From the NCBI GenBank assembly GCA_916700875.1, contig CAKAKS010000031.1, positions 11,937,624 to 12,001,623 of the forward strand: DNA of 64,000 bases, written 5' to 3'. The stretch comes from Sebastes aleutianus (taxonomy: Eukaryota > Chordata > Actinopteri > Perciformes > Sebastidae). The position numbers were made by a program, and so were the translations under genes. Below the pieces are notes generated by a model. That model had not been told where the DNA came from. It ran no database searches and saw only the letters and a list, made by a program, of their open reading frames with translations. This document shows positions 45,679-57,833 of this stretch, piece after piece; position 1 is the first letter of the stretch; every line of letters starts with the position of its first letter.

Positions 45679-47409
45679 AGTGAGAAAGAAATTTAACCAA
45701 AAGACTCTGCTTGTTTTAATCTATCAACGACAACAACATGCCATCAGCTTTTCATTTTGCCCATGTTCCATGACTCTGGGTTTCACAAACGGGTGTAACG
45801 GATTATGTTCCAATATATTGGTAATTTTCTATGCAAAGTTTTTCGCCTGCAGTTTCATTCTTGGTCTTTATTGGTTTACAAAATCTAAAACGAAACTATA
45901 AAGTGCTAAAACTATTCAGGCTACGTTAGGCCACAAAATTGCACCCAATAGCGAAAGTGCCACTGGTGGAGGGTTTGTTATACATGACCTCAACAGTTTC
46001 AATTATGAACTAGAGACAACTTTGTGTCAGACTTGTTTAAATTTCTTTCAGTATATCAGTGTATATAAAAACAAACTTTCAGAATGTGACAAGAGCAAGA
46101 GGGTGCGTTTTAACATGTTTCTTTATTGATAGACAGTTCAACTTGTTTTAGGAAGTACGTACGTTTACAAGTGGGCAAGAATGTTCATCTTAAATGTAGG
46201 TACATTTAAGTACACCCTCGCAACTACCTGTGAACTTGCCATTTTGTTGTTCCAGTGTCTACACGGACACTTGAATAAAATGCATAGCTTGCAAAACAAG
46301 ATATTTTTTACAGTGTAGAGTCTTGGAGCATTGACTGACATTCATTTTGTACTTCAATGTTTTTTTAAATTTGTCACCATGTTTAATCTCTTCATGCCTT
46401 TTCTGTCTTTACCCATCTGTCATTGTTCAGAGCTCCTGATGTTACTTCATGTGTCTTCAACCCCTATATTTGTGTGCACTATTTTGTATATCTTACTAAT
46501 GCTACCGCGGTGATGCTGCTTCATTGTTGTTGTCATAACGGTGCTTGTCTGCTATTGTGCTCATTGTCTGCTCGCTCGTCTAGTGTGTGACTGTGTGCCA
46601 TCACAGATCATCATCCTAAGAGCGCTCCTTTCACTTCATGTGTGCTGCCAAAAAGTTGTCACAGCTTTCCGTGTTAGTCTGTAGCCCTTTTGTAATCTGA
46701 TAACCAGTTTCGATCAGATGCGTCCTCGTGATAATTTAGTTCCCTTTTTGTATCCCATTCTTTGTTGCAGAGAAAAATATTTGGCATGAAAGATCCCTTT
46801 GTTTTCGTACTTCCACCTGTATGTCAGCCAAATGTGATCCGGAGATGGTTAGGACACGTGCATGCATGTTTTTACCTGCTTTAGAACTTTGAAAAACAAA
46901 TGTTGAGGTTCTCTTAGCCTTTAACATAGTGATTAATAAACATATACATTCCACCTACTGTATCTACAAATGTATGGGTGGGTGTGTGCATAATTTAACA
47001 GAAGTCATGCATGGTCCTCTTGACTCCACCTCATACCAGAGCCTGATACATACACATCTATAGTGTATTGTATTGTATGAGAAAATGTATTATTCATGTT
47101 ACACAATTTCTGCCTGGAGTGAGCTCCCCTGTTGACTAAGACACTCGAGTGAAGATCTACAATAGTTTGAAATGCAATATAAATTGAAGGTTACTTCTTG
47201 CTTGCTGATGCCCAGATAGTCTCTTTGTTGTCATGCTTTGGCAGACTACCTCTCCCTTGTTTTCTTGAGTCTCATAGTATCTTATCTTTGCCGTTATTAT
47301 CTTCTTGGTAGATCAAAAATACAACTTCTCCTGGTTCATGTTAATTTAAAAGTCACAAGAAGGTTACTTTGATAACCTTCTTGTGACTTTTGGCCGTAGT
47401 GACTGACAT

Positions 47410-47918
47410 TTAAAGGTGCAGTGTGTAGGATTTGGTGGCATCTAGCACTGTGGTTGCAGATTTCAACCAACTGAGTACCCCTCCGCTCACTCCTTCCTTT
47501 CCAAGACTGCGGTAACGTGAGCCGCCGAGTGCAAAACCGTGGTAACGCCGTTCGCCTGGCTCAGAGGCCATCCTTACCATAATAACACAACTTTAGGAGC
47601 AACGGAAGTCGGACTGCGGCTGGCGGTACCACGGTTTTGCAGTCTGCAGCTCACGTTATGGCAGTTTCACAAGTGTGTCAGAGAACTACGCTGGCCTTTA
47701 GGTAACGTAAAAACACGAAAGGCTCTCTCTAGAGCCAGTGTTTGGTTTGTTCATTCTGGGCTACTGTAGAAACATGGCGGACTCCGTGCAGAGGACCCTC
47801 TCCCTATGTAGATAGTTAGTTTCAGGTGATTATACACTAATGAAAACATAGTAGTTATGAATATTATATTCCATTTCTGCTAATAAATCCCTCAAAATGT
47901 TACACACTGTTCCTTTAA
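47410..47918. mobile_element. MITE with TTAAAGGnnCAGTGTGTA termini, copy 1
   Basis: Starts TTAAAGGTGCAGTGTGTAGGAT and ends AATGTTACACACTGTTCCTTTAA. The interior has GTTGCAGATTTCAACCAACTGAGTACCCCTC and AACATGGCGGACTCCG, both found in the opposite orientation in the copy at 57408-57833. Confidence 0.9.
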
Positions 47919-48876
47919 TGGTCACCTTTTGAGTCTATTTTACAGTAATCCATTGGTAATATTTCACTTTAAGTACCACTATTTAGCATTTATAAGCAGT
48001 ATACAAACCATTTATTACATGGTTTATTTCACACTATAATGTAGTTGTACCCAACTATAAGGATTTTTGTTTTTATTACTGCAAAAGGTTTGTCAGCAAT
48101 TATGAAGACAAATTTCATATTATTACAACTGAGTTTTACTATATTTGATGATGACATTTTGACATCTGTTTATACACCAGCCTCCACTTATCGATGTCAA
48201 CAGGAGTTTCAGTTGTCGACAAGTACATTAATACACCCCTATATCTGCTCACTAACTACATTATAGTGCATTATGCGTCATATATTTCATGTTTATATAC
48301 TGATTATACATGCGAAACACGCTAAGTGTTACCGAAAGAATGATCACCCACCATTCTCTGGGTCCTCCCAAGGCGTTCCCAGACTAGATTGGATATGCAA
48401 TCCCTCGAGCGTGTCCTGATCTGCCCTGTGGTCTCCTCCCTGCTTTTCCAGCGAAGCATCTCGAGAGGCATCATGATCAGCTGACTGAACCACCTCGAGA
48501 CAAAGCAGCGGTTCTGCTCTGAGCCCTCAAGTCCCATCTGTTCCTCAAACTATTTTGTATTTTAACAATACTCTTTAGATTTGGAGCATGAGCATGACAA
48601 TGCTAACTCAGTCACACAACCTGAGCTTGACAGCAAAACAATAGGCCACTGAGTATAGAGTGCACACAGCCATGTTGCAATAACCACAAAACAATGACTG
48701 TGATCCCTGCTGATTAATCTGTGTTTGGTAAGAGCCAGTCAATGCAGTTACAGCAACACAGTGCAATATATGTAAACACAACGATCTCCGACCAAACTGT
48801 TGGGTGTCGAGTTGCTTTCTGGGTAATGTAGGTACCAGGTTTTGACAAGGAAGAAGAATATGTGAGATAAAAAGGG

Positions 48877-49055
48877 TCGTGTCTAGAAGGTAACACGCAG
48901 CTTTCGAAAATTTCCCAAGATGGTTAAGGTTAGGCATTGACTTCGTATAGTCCGGGTTGGGCATTGACCTCCAATGCTTAAGGTTAGGATAGGTCGTCAG
49001 GCAGCGAGAGTTTTTTGCAAGTTTATGCAATTTGCGGGTTACCTTCTAGACACGA
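48877..49055. mobile_element. Short palindromic element with TCGTGTCTAGAAGGTAAC termini
   Basis: TCGTGTCTAGAAGGTAACACGCA at the left is matched by the complement of TGCGGGTTACCTTCTAGACACGA at the right. The interior repeats 'TTAAGGTTAGG' twice. About 179 bp, non-coding. Confidence 0.88.
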
Positions 49056-50260
49056 AAAAAGATGATATCTGGTATATCTGGTTCTCTCTGGTTCTGCTAC
49101 ATCAATTTTGATCCTCTTTTCAACTTTCCGTCATAAATCTATTTTATAGGAATGCAACGCTAAATCAGTAAATGACACTTTTAGGCAATCTTAGTTTAAT
49201 TAGGTCTAAACACAAAGTACAGCTAATGGGAATGTCATAAGTTTTGCAGGTATTTGATCATAAACCAAAGTAGTGGACAAACTGTAACTTCGACCTGATG
49301 ATGGCGTTCAAGATCAACAAATTTATTAGGATTCATCATCTGAGAACCATGAATTCTGTACCAAATTTCATGGCAGTCCAGTTCAGTTGTCAAGACATCT
49401 CACTAAAAGCCAAAAATGTCAACCTGCAGGTGGCGCTATAGAGGAAAAGTTAGGGGCAACATCCCCAATTTGGTAATGGAGGATTTGTCCTCTGTGGACC
49501 AGGAATGTGTGTACAATAGTCATGGCAGTCCATCCAGTAGTTGTTGGACCGAATGACAGATGGACATTGCCATCCCTTGCTATATCGTAAAACTAAAACT
49601 TTCAAATCTCACCAAAAATGTATTTTCATTTACCTTAGGAGGCCCAAGAAATCCCCTCTAAAGCCGTTTACACAGACATGTCAGTCTTGTCAGGTCTCGC
49701 CAGCTCGTCTTGTTCTAGCTCGCCTCCTCCTCCTTCCATCCCCCGCTAGTCTGGCAAACACACCTACTGTTATTCAGTATAATAGCTCTTAGGAAAAAGG
49801 GTGTGTGTGTGTTTTGTTTACTATGTCATTCAGCATCCAATTCTCAGGAAAACTGACGCGTCTAAGATGGTGAAATCCGTGCCATATTTCATAAAATCTT
49901 TATTTTTCTTCGTCAACTTTTATTTGTCTTTGTTATTTGGTGTCAAACATGTTTCTTTTATGAGCAATTGTAAGCTAATTTGTTCCCAGGGATGCCAGAG
50001 CATTGTGAGTCAGCCTGAGTCAACGATTAATTGAAGCACAAGATTAGTTTGCACTCCCTCTATGAAATTTAAAGTTGCTACATGGATATTTGGTGGGAAC
50101 AAGAGTGTGTAGCCTGCATGACTCAACCCATTAAAGATAAGGCAGAGGGAGGAGGAGGAGGTGATTTTACATTTGTGTGTGTGTGATTAGGGGGAAAAAA
50201 GAGGCAGGTATTCACAGGTCTCGGCTTTCTTCCTCTTCCCACCTTCCTTTTGTTACAGAT

Positions 50261-50396
50261 TCCCTCACTGAAAGAGGAACTTCGAATTCTTTGTCAAAGA
50301 CCCAGGACCTTTAGCACACACGGACACACCTGGACAACAAAAATTTAACCTCCACAGCTTCGATTTTAAGACGCCAAGTCTGCATTCTTTGCCTCT
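50261..50396 (+). other. Possible 5' non-coding exon of the EGF-TM gene
   Basis: A polypyrimidine tract and TTACAG precede 50261, and CTCT|GTGAGTATG at 50396-50397 is a good donor. The interval has no ATG, and one frame stays open for 29 codons before a TAA. It could be an untranslated exon spliced to the acceptor at 52526 or 52589. Weak evidence without transcripts. Confidence 0.25.
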
Positions 50397-51455
50397 GTGA
50401 GTATGTTTTTCATTTTGTCGTATTTTGATATGTTGCTTTGCCATTTCACGAAACGGTATGCATGACCCCCGAAGCCAGTGTCCAATACAATCAAGCTGTG
50501 ATGGTGGGAAACCTGAATGACGAGATGCTTGAGAAAGTAAAAATAACTTCACAAGTTATTTATCAGTTCACCTGCCACGCTGTATAGCTCAGGATAATAG
50601 TCAGTCTTGTCTCTTAAATCTCGGAAGTGACTTTTCCTACACTGGTTATATAGGAGGCTGTGATGCAACACTTTGTTTAGCAGTCAACTTGTGTGGCTCA
50701 GAATGGATTTACTTTTGGTTCATTCTTGTGTTTATCCTACTCTCTTTATGCATCCAGTATGTTAGTGGATGTGGACAACACTGTTGAAATGGATGCTTCA
50801 ATGTTTAAGATTCAGCTGAATCATACAGTGCCCTTTAACGTACATTTATTTTGTCACTATAGACAAGGTTGATGTTTCTTTAATAGGAGCTATGAGTTGA
50901 TAACAGGCAGCCCTGGCTTTTCCATTGGGGTTCTGTCTCTGTAATGTTGTTGATGATGACACAACTGTTGCCAGGAGGAGTACTTCCTTATGTTTCTCAT
51001 GTGGATTGAATAACTACAAAAGAAAATTAACGTTTTGTCAAAAGGCAAGATGTACAATCCTTCAGATAGTTTCCTACACTACCTGCAGTTAGGCTGTTAG
51101 GCGTTTTTCGGTCATTTGTCTGTGATGATTTAACAGTAAAATACATCCGAGTGTGAGACGCCACACAACGAGCAGCTCGCAGTGTGTGAGCAGTGGAAAT
51201 TGATAAGAAGCTCTCCTATTTTGTTGTTGATTTACATGTATACAATTAGAGATGTATAAACAAAACTTTGCGGTATTAAATATGTATATGTTTTGGGAGA
51301 TTATTAAGATAAAGTCTGGATTTTACGTATGATGTGAAAGGGATCCGTTTCAATATATAATCACTTGATATCTTCATGCTCACTGATAAGATCATCTCAT
51401 GCACTGGGGATCCATCATCCCACCTCGTCGCATACCGCTGCTTTGTCACGCCCCT

Positions 51456-51635
51456 TGACGTCACTTTATTGTCGGCATGAAAACCACTATAGTTACCCTT
51501 GGCGTCACTTTAGGATTAGGCAACAAAACCATTATAGTTACCCTTGGCGTCACTTTAGGATTAGGCAACAAAACCACTATAGTTACCCTTGGCGTCACTT
51601 TAGGATTAGGCAACAAAACCACTATAGTTAGGTTT
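51456..51635. repeat. 45-bp tandem repeat (~3.5 units)
   Basis: GGCGTCACTTTAGGATTAGG recurs at 51501, 51546 and 51591 with an exact 45-bp period, plus a diverged copy at 51456. The flank (GGAAATAAAAACATGGTCGGGCTTAAAACTAC...) is a dispersed fish repeat continuing to ~51790. Confidence 0.85.
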
Positions 51636-52628
51636 AGGAAATAAAAACATGGTCGGGCTTAAAACTACTACGTTTGTACAGTGAAAATGACACTGAACGT
51701 TGTGAACACGGGACACGAACCATCAGCTGATTGTAACGTGACGCACGGGACACAAACAGCGGTCTCCTGGATGAAAGCCCTGTGTTTGTTGGACCCATCC
51801 ACCTCTCCTCTCGCCCGCCCAGTGTGTGTCTTTTCGCTCTTTAAACTACGTCACCACACTAACTCGCGCACTTTCTCTGAGCGTTTACTTTTGCACGCCG
51901 ATGGGTTTACGTTCTAGTTAATGAACTCCCGGTTGCATTTCATACCGGCGCCAAAGGGTGCCGTGTGTGGCGGCACCGAACGCCGACGGCCATGACAAAG
52001 GCTCGGTATTTAACGCCCTGGGAATGAGAACGGACTGTCCCTGTCATATATGTTTACCACGTTCTTTATTCCGTATACAAAGCGTGCTATTCTCGTATTT
52101 CTGTCAGACACCTGAAGGCAACATGGTCTTAAAATGTTAGTTATAGCACAACACAACCACTACAGCCAACAAACTGTATGAAAGGTGGAACGTACCAAAT
52201 TAAAGTTGGCAAGGGGAGAATTCCACGCAGGAAGAATCACTGGTTGGTGGTAAAAAAAAAAGTCTTTTCCCCAGCCAAAAATGGTCCTTGACTAAGAGAA
52301 GTAATAAACTGAATGTTGCAGTGCAGAAATAATTACATGAATTATGACAAATTCTGCTTTGTTAAGTCAGTGAATCAGACTACTGGTTAAGTAATGGCTA
52401 GAGTTGAACGGATTTAAGGAGGACAGCTAAAAAAGCATACTTGCAGACATGTTTGACTGAGCCTAACCTCAGGACATCCATTTAAACGATCTTCTCTCTT
52501 TGTTGTGTCTCCCCATTGTGTTTTAGGGTGTGGCTTTCTTCCATTCATCTCTCTTCTATCCTTCCACTTATCACTCCCTCCCTTAACAGCCCAGTGTTTC
52601 CTCCCTTCCTTCCACTCCCTCCTCTACG

Positions 52629-54848
52629 ATGTCCACCCTTTTACCTCCTCCCCAACCGAGAGGCATCGACTACAGCCTGCCGACCTGCGGAGAGAAGGAT
52701 TGCAATGGCCATGGTGACTGTGTGTTCTTTCCGGGTGGCGGCAACGAGATGGTGTGCGACTGCCATCTGGGCTACCGGGGCGACTCCTGCGACGACACGG
52801 TCAACGGGGCCCTAAGTTTACCGCTGACCCTGAGTGTGCTGGCCGTCATCATCGGGGTGGTGATCTTGGCTTTCATCTTCGCCAAGATTAGGCAGAAGCA
52901 AAAGGAGAGGAACAGGTACTGAAATATCTCGGTCGTGCCTTTCTGTTGAAAGGTTTTCCATTCGTTGTTCTTGAGGGAATAGTTAAACTTTTTGGGAAAA
53001 ACACTTATTTGCTTTCTTTTTCAAGAGTGAGACGAGAAGAATGGCGTCAATCTCGTCCGTACTTTAAAAACGTTGCTGGATCAGGGAAAGGTTAGCCTAG
53101 CTTAGCATAAAGACTGGAAGCAGAGGGAAACAGATAGCCTGGCAACAACCATCAGTATATTTGACAGCATTGGACAGGCTAATTTCCCCAAATTCAGTCT
53201 TTGCACTAAGCCAAGCTAACTCTGTCCTGAATTCAGCACCACACATAAGAGAGATTGATATTTTATTTATTTACCCAGAATCCCCATTAGTTACTACCAC
53301 GGTAGAAGCTACTCTTCCTGGGGTCTGTACAAAAACACTACATCACACTGTAAAAACAAATATGTAATTATTAAAAGCAAAAGCAAAAAAAGGAACAAAA
53401 GAAAAACAAACTTAAACCATAAAAAAACAAAAGGAAAAACACAATGCATCAACAACAATAAAACTACTAATGACAGTATTAATAACAAAATGACCACATG
53501 TCAAAATGGGATGAAAAACAAAAAAATTAAAAGAACAAGCAAACTACACGAAAGCACTAAAATCAACAATTAAACTACTAATGACAATAATAACAACAAA
53601 ACATCAACTACCCACACCTTATAAACATGTGATACAGCTCAAAAACTGTTAAAAAACAGCATATACAGTTGCAGAAATATAAATAAACCAAGAATTGTGA
53701 TATGATAATGATCATATAGTCAGATATTATGTATCAATGTGTCATATTTGGAGAGGAGCTGGTGTTCTCTGCCATCAGGTATTTCTTAAAGCTCATTTTA
53801 AAAACAGTTTTACTTGTTAAATGTGTAACGTGTGATGGCAATCCATTCCATTTATTGGGGCCATTACTATTCTTTATATTTACCAATTACCTTCCTCTTG
53901 TTCTCAATCAAGCAAGAACAGTTATGTATGCAGATGATCAATCCATCCATTTATTATCTGTTACCACTTATCCTATTCAGGGTCGTGGGGGTGCTGGAGC
54001 CGATCCCAGCTGACATTGGGCGAAGGCAGGGTACAACCTGGACAGGTCGCCAGACTATCACAGGGCTGACACATAGAGACAGACAACCATTCATGCTCAC
54101 GTTCACAACAATTAACCTAGTCTGCATGTCTTTGGACTGTGGGAGGAAGCTGGAGAACCTGGAGAAAACCCACGCTAACACGGGGAAAAACTCCATAGGT
54201 TTGAACCTGCCATCCTCTTTCTGTGAGGCGACAGTGCTACTAACTACTGCACCACCGTGCAGCCCCTATGCAGATGATACAACGCTATATTATAATATTA
54301 TAATAATATATTGATCCTCTCATCTCACTCTTGAAAAGAAGAGAAAAAGGTGCATTGTCCCGAAATGTTGAATAATTCCTTGTAACACTCTTTCAAACAG
54401 GAACCGGGTTTGTGTGGTTTGTTTGATAATAAGCATGAACAGTGATAGTCACCTCGGCTGAATAAGAAAAGCACAATATAAACTTCATCAACATAGAATC
54501 CAAAGAATCTGTCTCGCTCAGTTTTGATTGACAGGTTTGGTCCCCGCTGTATGAATACACTGAAAAGCAGGATTTTGTTTTCATTGAATGATGAGGGTTT
54601 CATCAAATAACTGAAAGTGATAGAGCAGCCGCAAAAGCAGCTCTTCAAAACTGCCTGAAGTGAATGTTTGGAATGTCTATTGGAAAGTGTCTGTTTTTAC
54701 TGCATGCTGAGAGTCACTATGTGCTGAACAGTGGTTGCTACGTCAACATAAGATGATGTAATGTTCACAAATTAATAATTGTGTGTTTTTGTCTGCTGTC
54801 AACAGGAAAAATCGGACAGCAAAACATGGCTACAAAGTTGTTGTATAA
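52629..54848 (+). CDS. Small single-pass membrane protein with one EGF module (5' end uncertain)
   Basis: Exons 52629-52915 and 54806-54848 join by a phase-2 GT-AG intron into 109 aa. Residues ~19-54 are one EGF module (C-x4-C-x5-C-x11-C-x-C-x8-C, with CNGHGDC and GYRGDSC). Residues ~60-85 are a hydrophobic helix (LPLTLSVLAVIIGVVILAFI), followed by a basic tail KIRQKQKERNR and an end at GYKVVV. The positive-inside rule puts the EGF outside. There is no signal peptide, so either the helix is a reverse signal-anchor or coding exons upstream are missing: CCCTTAACAG at 52589 is a strong acceptor and the frame is open from it (Ser/Pro/Thr-rich) into the ATG. I do not recognise the gene. The EGF-TM plan and the phase-2 intron after the helix match the end of lrp13 next door; an ErbB-ligand-like or mucin-like membrane tail is another reading. 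Confidence 0.65.
52973..53225. repeat. SINE-like dispersed repeat in the EGF-TM intron
   Basis: Contains AACTTTTTGGGAAAAACACTTATTTGCTTTCTT and TAGCCTAGCTTAGCATAAAGACTGGAAGCAGAGGGAAACAG, sequence widespread in fish genomes. Non-coding. A repeat fragment at 53270-53350 follows (see 16540-16870). Confidence 0.65.
53832..54300 (+). mobile_element. Reverse-transcriptase fragment of a LINE, split by a second insertion
   Basis: Before the interruption a frame reads GPLLFFIFTNYLP...MYADD, the reverse-transcriptase fingers/palm with its YADD catalytic box. After it, YADDTTLYY continues the same protein. The fragment is short, has no start, and has lost both ends. It is a retrotransposon relic, not a host gene. 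Confidence 0.75.
53939..54266 (+). mobile_element. LINE-tail type repeat inserted in the reverse-transcriptase relic
   Basis: A common fish repeat (GGGTCGTGGGGGTGCTGGAGCC, CATGTCTTTGGACTGTGGGAGGAAGC, GCACCACCGTGCAGCCCC) is flanked by the 12-bp duplication TATGCAGATGAT (53927-53938 and 54267-54278). A target duplication of this length fits LINE-type insertion. Confidence 0.88.
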
Positions 54849-57407
54849 TGTGGATAAATCTCCATCGTACCTGAGGTAGGCAATATTAATTTCCAAAATG
54901 CTTTCCATTTGTGTTCTATTACCTGGGAATTAATATTGAGTATCTGTCTGAAGTACAGAATGTAAAGTGTGTAAAGGATTATAATTTAATTTCAATATTT
55001 TGATTATTTAATAATTTGTAGGAAAAAGATTTTGGAAATAATTACATCTATATTTTTCCAATACTTATTTGACTTTTAGACTTTACAACGCTCTGGAGTT
55101 ATTGGAAATGTTTGAATCACACAAGTTGGAAGTAATCCTACGCAGCCACCACTGGAATCTAATTCTACAAATAGTATAATACTAATAATATTAGTGTAGC
55201 CTAATCTGCGACTGTGCAGAAATACCAGGATTAAACAGAATGAATAGACATGCAAAAAAAAGAAGCTGCGCAGCATTCAAATGTCGATTTAGGATTTGAT
55301 GTATGAATGAAGCTTCCAACTAGTCAGTGCAGCCCTAACCAAAATACATTGTGTGTAAACTTGAGGTCTAACAAACAATGTTGGATTTTCTCTTCCTCAT
55401 AAAATAGTTGCGAATCAATTTTGTTAGATATTTCAATTCTAACATTGTTTACATTCATGTTCGCTTGCTAGCATCCTTCTTCTTCACTGCCTTTACTGTA
55501 TTTGCATGTTGCTACGTCTGCTGGTGTGTTACCGCCACCAACTGTCTGTGTAATAGCATGAAGTGAATTGCTCCCCCGCATGTACTATTCAAAAAAAGAA
55601 AAGAAAATGGGGGCCCACGCTTCAAAACAATGCTCTATAGCACTACTAGTGGTCAAAAACTCCACAGGGTACCTTTAACTCACAAATGTGGATGTCCGCA
55701 CCATTATTGAAACATAAAAAAATAAATAATGACTCTCCTTTTCATACTGTACAGGTCAACCATGACGGTGACCCTATTGAGCTTCCAACAGCACTCTTCT
55801 GCAGCACGCTTACAGAGCTTAGAGTTTGTTGAACTTTGTGAAAAAGAAAAAAAAGGAAATCAGATATACCATTCTTGATGGCTTGTGGTTACTCCTCTAC
55901 GACTGATGCTGCTGCATCCCAGAAACTCGAACACTGAACTGATGAGCTGAGCTTTAACAGGATTAACGGTGACACAACTTCACTGCAGTAATTATGATTT
56001 TCATATATCATTTGACGATGGAAAAATATAACTTTAAAGCATATCCCAAACACGATTCATTGAGGGCAAATGGAATGCCTGTATCACAGAGTTTTCAACC
56101 TGATTTACTGTATGTTTACAGGCATGTTTGTGACACTGATATTTTATTAAGCTGGATTTGGGGCATTGAGTCTTTACCTTGCAGAGACTTTAAGCTGTTG
56201 TTGACAAAAGACATGTGTGCTGTTTTTCACCTCTACCACAGCATACATTTAGGGATAACAGTTAAAAAATATTGAAAAATTCATAGAAAATTGATATGTG
56301 AAAAACATCTGTTTTGGAATGAGGTTTTGTCACTACCATTATTTTCACTGACTGAATTTGTCACTCTGCAAGAAATGAACAGACTTTTATGGACTAAATG
56401 ATGATGTTGTTCGCAGTTTGAATGCACAGTGAGAAATGTCAGGATCTGTCGCTGCACATCTACTTCCTTGATCACATCTTTTGCACGCCGGAGCTTGTTT
56501 TCATAGATATGCTGATTGTGTCCTTTAACACTGGCTACATACATAAATAAAATAATGCAAATGTTCACCTATTGGTTGCTTTGTCGGAGCAGTAGCTTCC
56601 TTTAAATACAGAGAAAGCACAGGTGGCCGTTTCAGTGACCGGGAGTGATACTTACTGCCAAGTGTTTACACAATGCTGAAGGAGTGGTGTTGAAAAATGG
56701 TTTCCACAGCAATCCATTTCACATGGGGTAAACCAGGGATTTTAACCAGATTGGATTTGTCATCACCTTTTGATGAGGACTTTAATCTCTGTCTCTACAG
56801 AGGAGTTACTCTCAGGAAACGTAGCCAGTGTTAAGTGCTTTTTTAATGCTGTATTGTCTTGTTTCTTTTGTACACTACTGACTGAATTACTATGTTTTAT
56901 ATGCCTTTTTTGTAACTCTATTGAAAACCGCAAGCATTAGCAAGACACAACTTTTTATGATCTTGAACACTGATATGCTCATTGACATTGATATTTTGCT
57001 GATTGTCAAATCATGTGCAAACACACTTTAGCCTCACATTTATGAGGATGTGGAATACAAATTGTGTGCCCTGGTGCGACACTGAGCATGTGTAATTTTT
57101 TGTACATAAATGGATTGTAAGTGGCTGAACAGTTTGTTTGTCGTTCTTAAGAAATGATGGGTCAGGCTGACAAAAGAACAAAAAACACACACCTTTGATG
57201 AGTCTTTGGAAATATACGCCTCATTTTGTTGGAGAGAATGTCAAAAGTAATACATTTTTGCTGACTATAGGTCCTCAGTAAACAACAAAAACTGACTTCA
57301 CTGTTGTTTTTCAACTCTACTACACACACCATTCCATCTTGAGTCTAATTTATCACTTAAAAGTTGCATGTGATCATCACTGGTCCTGAAAGGGAAAGGT
57401 GCCCCTT
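54849..57407. other. 3' flank/UTR of the EGF-TM gene, no other gene seen
   Basis: Mostly unique AT-rich DNA that may include a long 3'UTR. Several AATAAA hexamers (for example near 55717 and 56537) are possible ends. ORFs are short and without recognisable domains. A MITE end (CTCCACAGGGTACCTTTAA) stands near 55655-55679. Confidence 0.5.
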
Positions 57408-57833
57408 TTAAAGGAACAGTGTGTAACATTTCAGGGGATCTATTAGCAGAAATGAAATATAATATTCAGAATTATGTTTTCATTAGTGTATAATCACCTG
57501 AAACTAATAATTGTTGTGGTTTTGTTAGCTTAGAATATGCCCTTCATATCTACATAGGGAGCGGGTCCTCTTCTACGGAGTCCGCCATGTTGCTCCGCCA
57601 TGTTTCTACAGTACCCCCGAATGGACAAACCAAACACTAGCTCTAGAGAGGGCCTTTTGTGTTTTTATGCTACGTGACGTAGTGTTATTATGGTAAGGAT
57701 GGCCTCTGAGCGAGGCCAGCGTTTTTTCTTGGAAGTCATAGAAAGGGAGGAGTGAGCCGAGGGGTACTCAGTTGGTTGCAATTTGCAACCACACCACTAG
57801 ATGCCGCAAAATCCTACACACTGTACCTTTTAA
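57408..57833. mobile_element. MITE with TTAAAGGnnCAGTGTGTA termini, copy 2
   Basis: TTAAAGGAACAGTGTGTAACATTT at the left and ATCCTACACACTGTACCTTTTAA at the right. The interior is the inverse of 47410-47918 (TCCGCCATGTTGCTCCGCCATG, GAGGGGTACTCAGTTGGTTGC-like). Confidence 0.9.

Larger units (their letters stand above)
45700..50260. other. Intergenic DNA downstream of lrp13, transposon copies only
   Basis: No coding exon with splice partners could be supported. It contains the two inverted-repeat elements listed separately and, at ~49290-49590, a common fish dispersed repeat (ATCATCTGAGAACCATGAATTCTGTACCAAATTTCATGGCAGTCC and GTTGTTGGACCGAATGACAGATGGACATTGCCATCCC). Confidence 0.6.

Noticed and set aside
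48608..49030. 140-aa - strand ORF
   Set aside because: Runs through the short palindromic element and has no domain or splice context.
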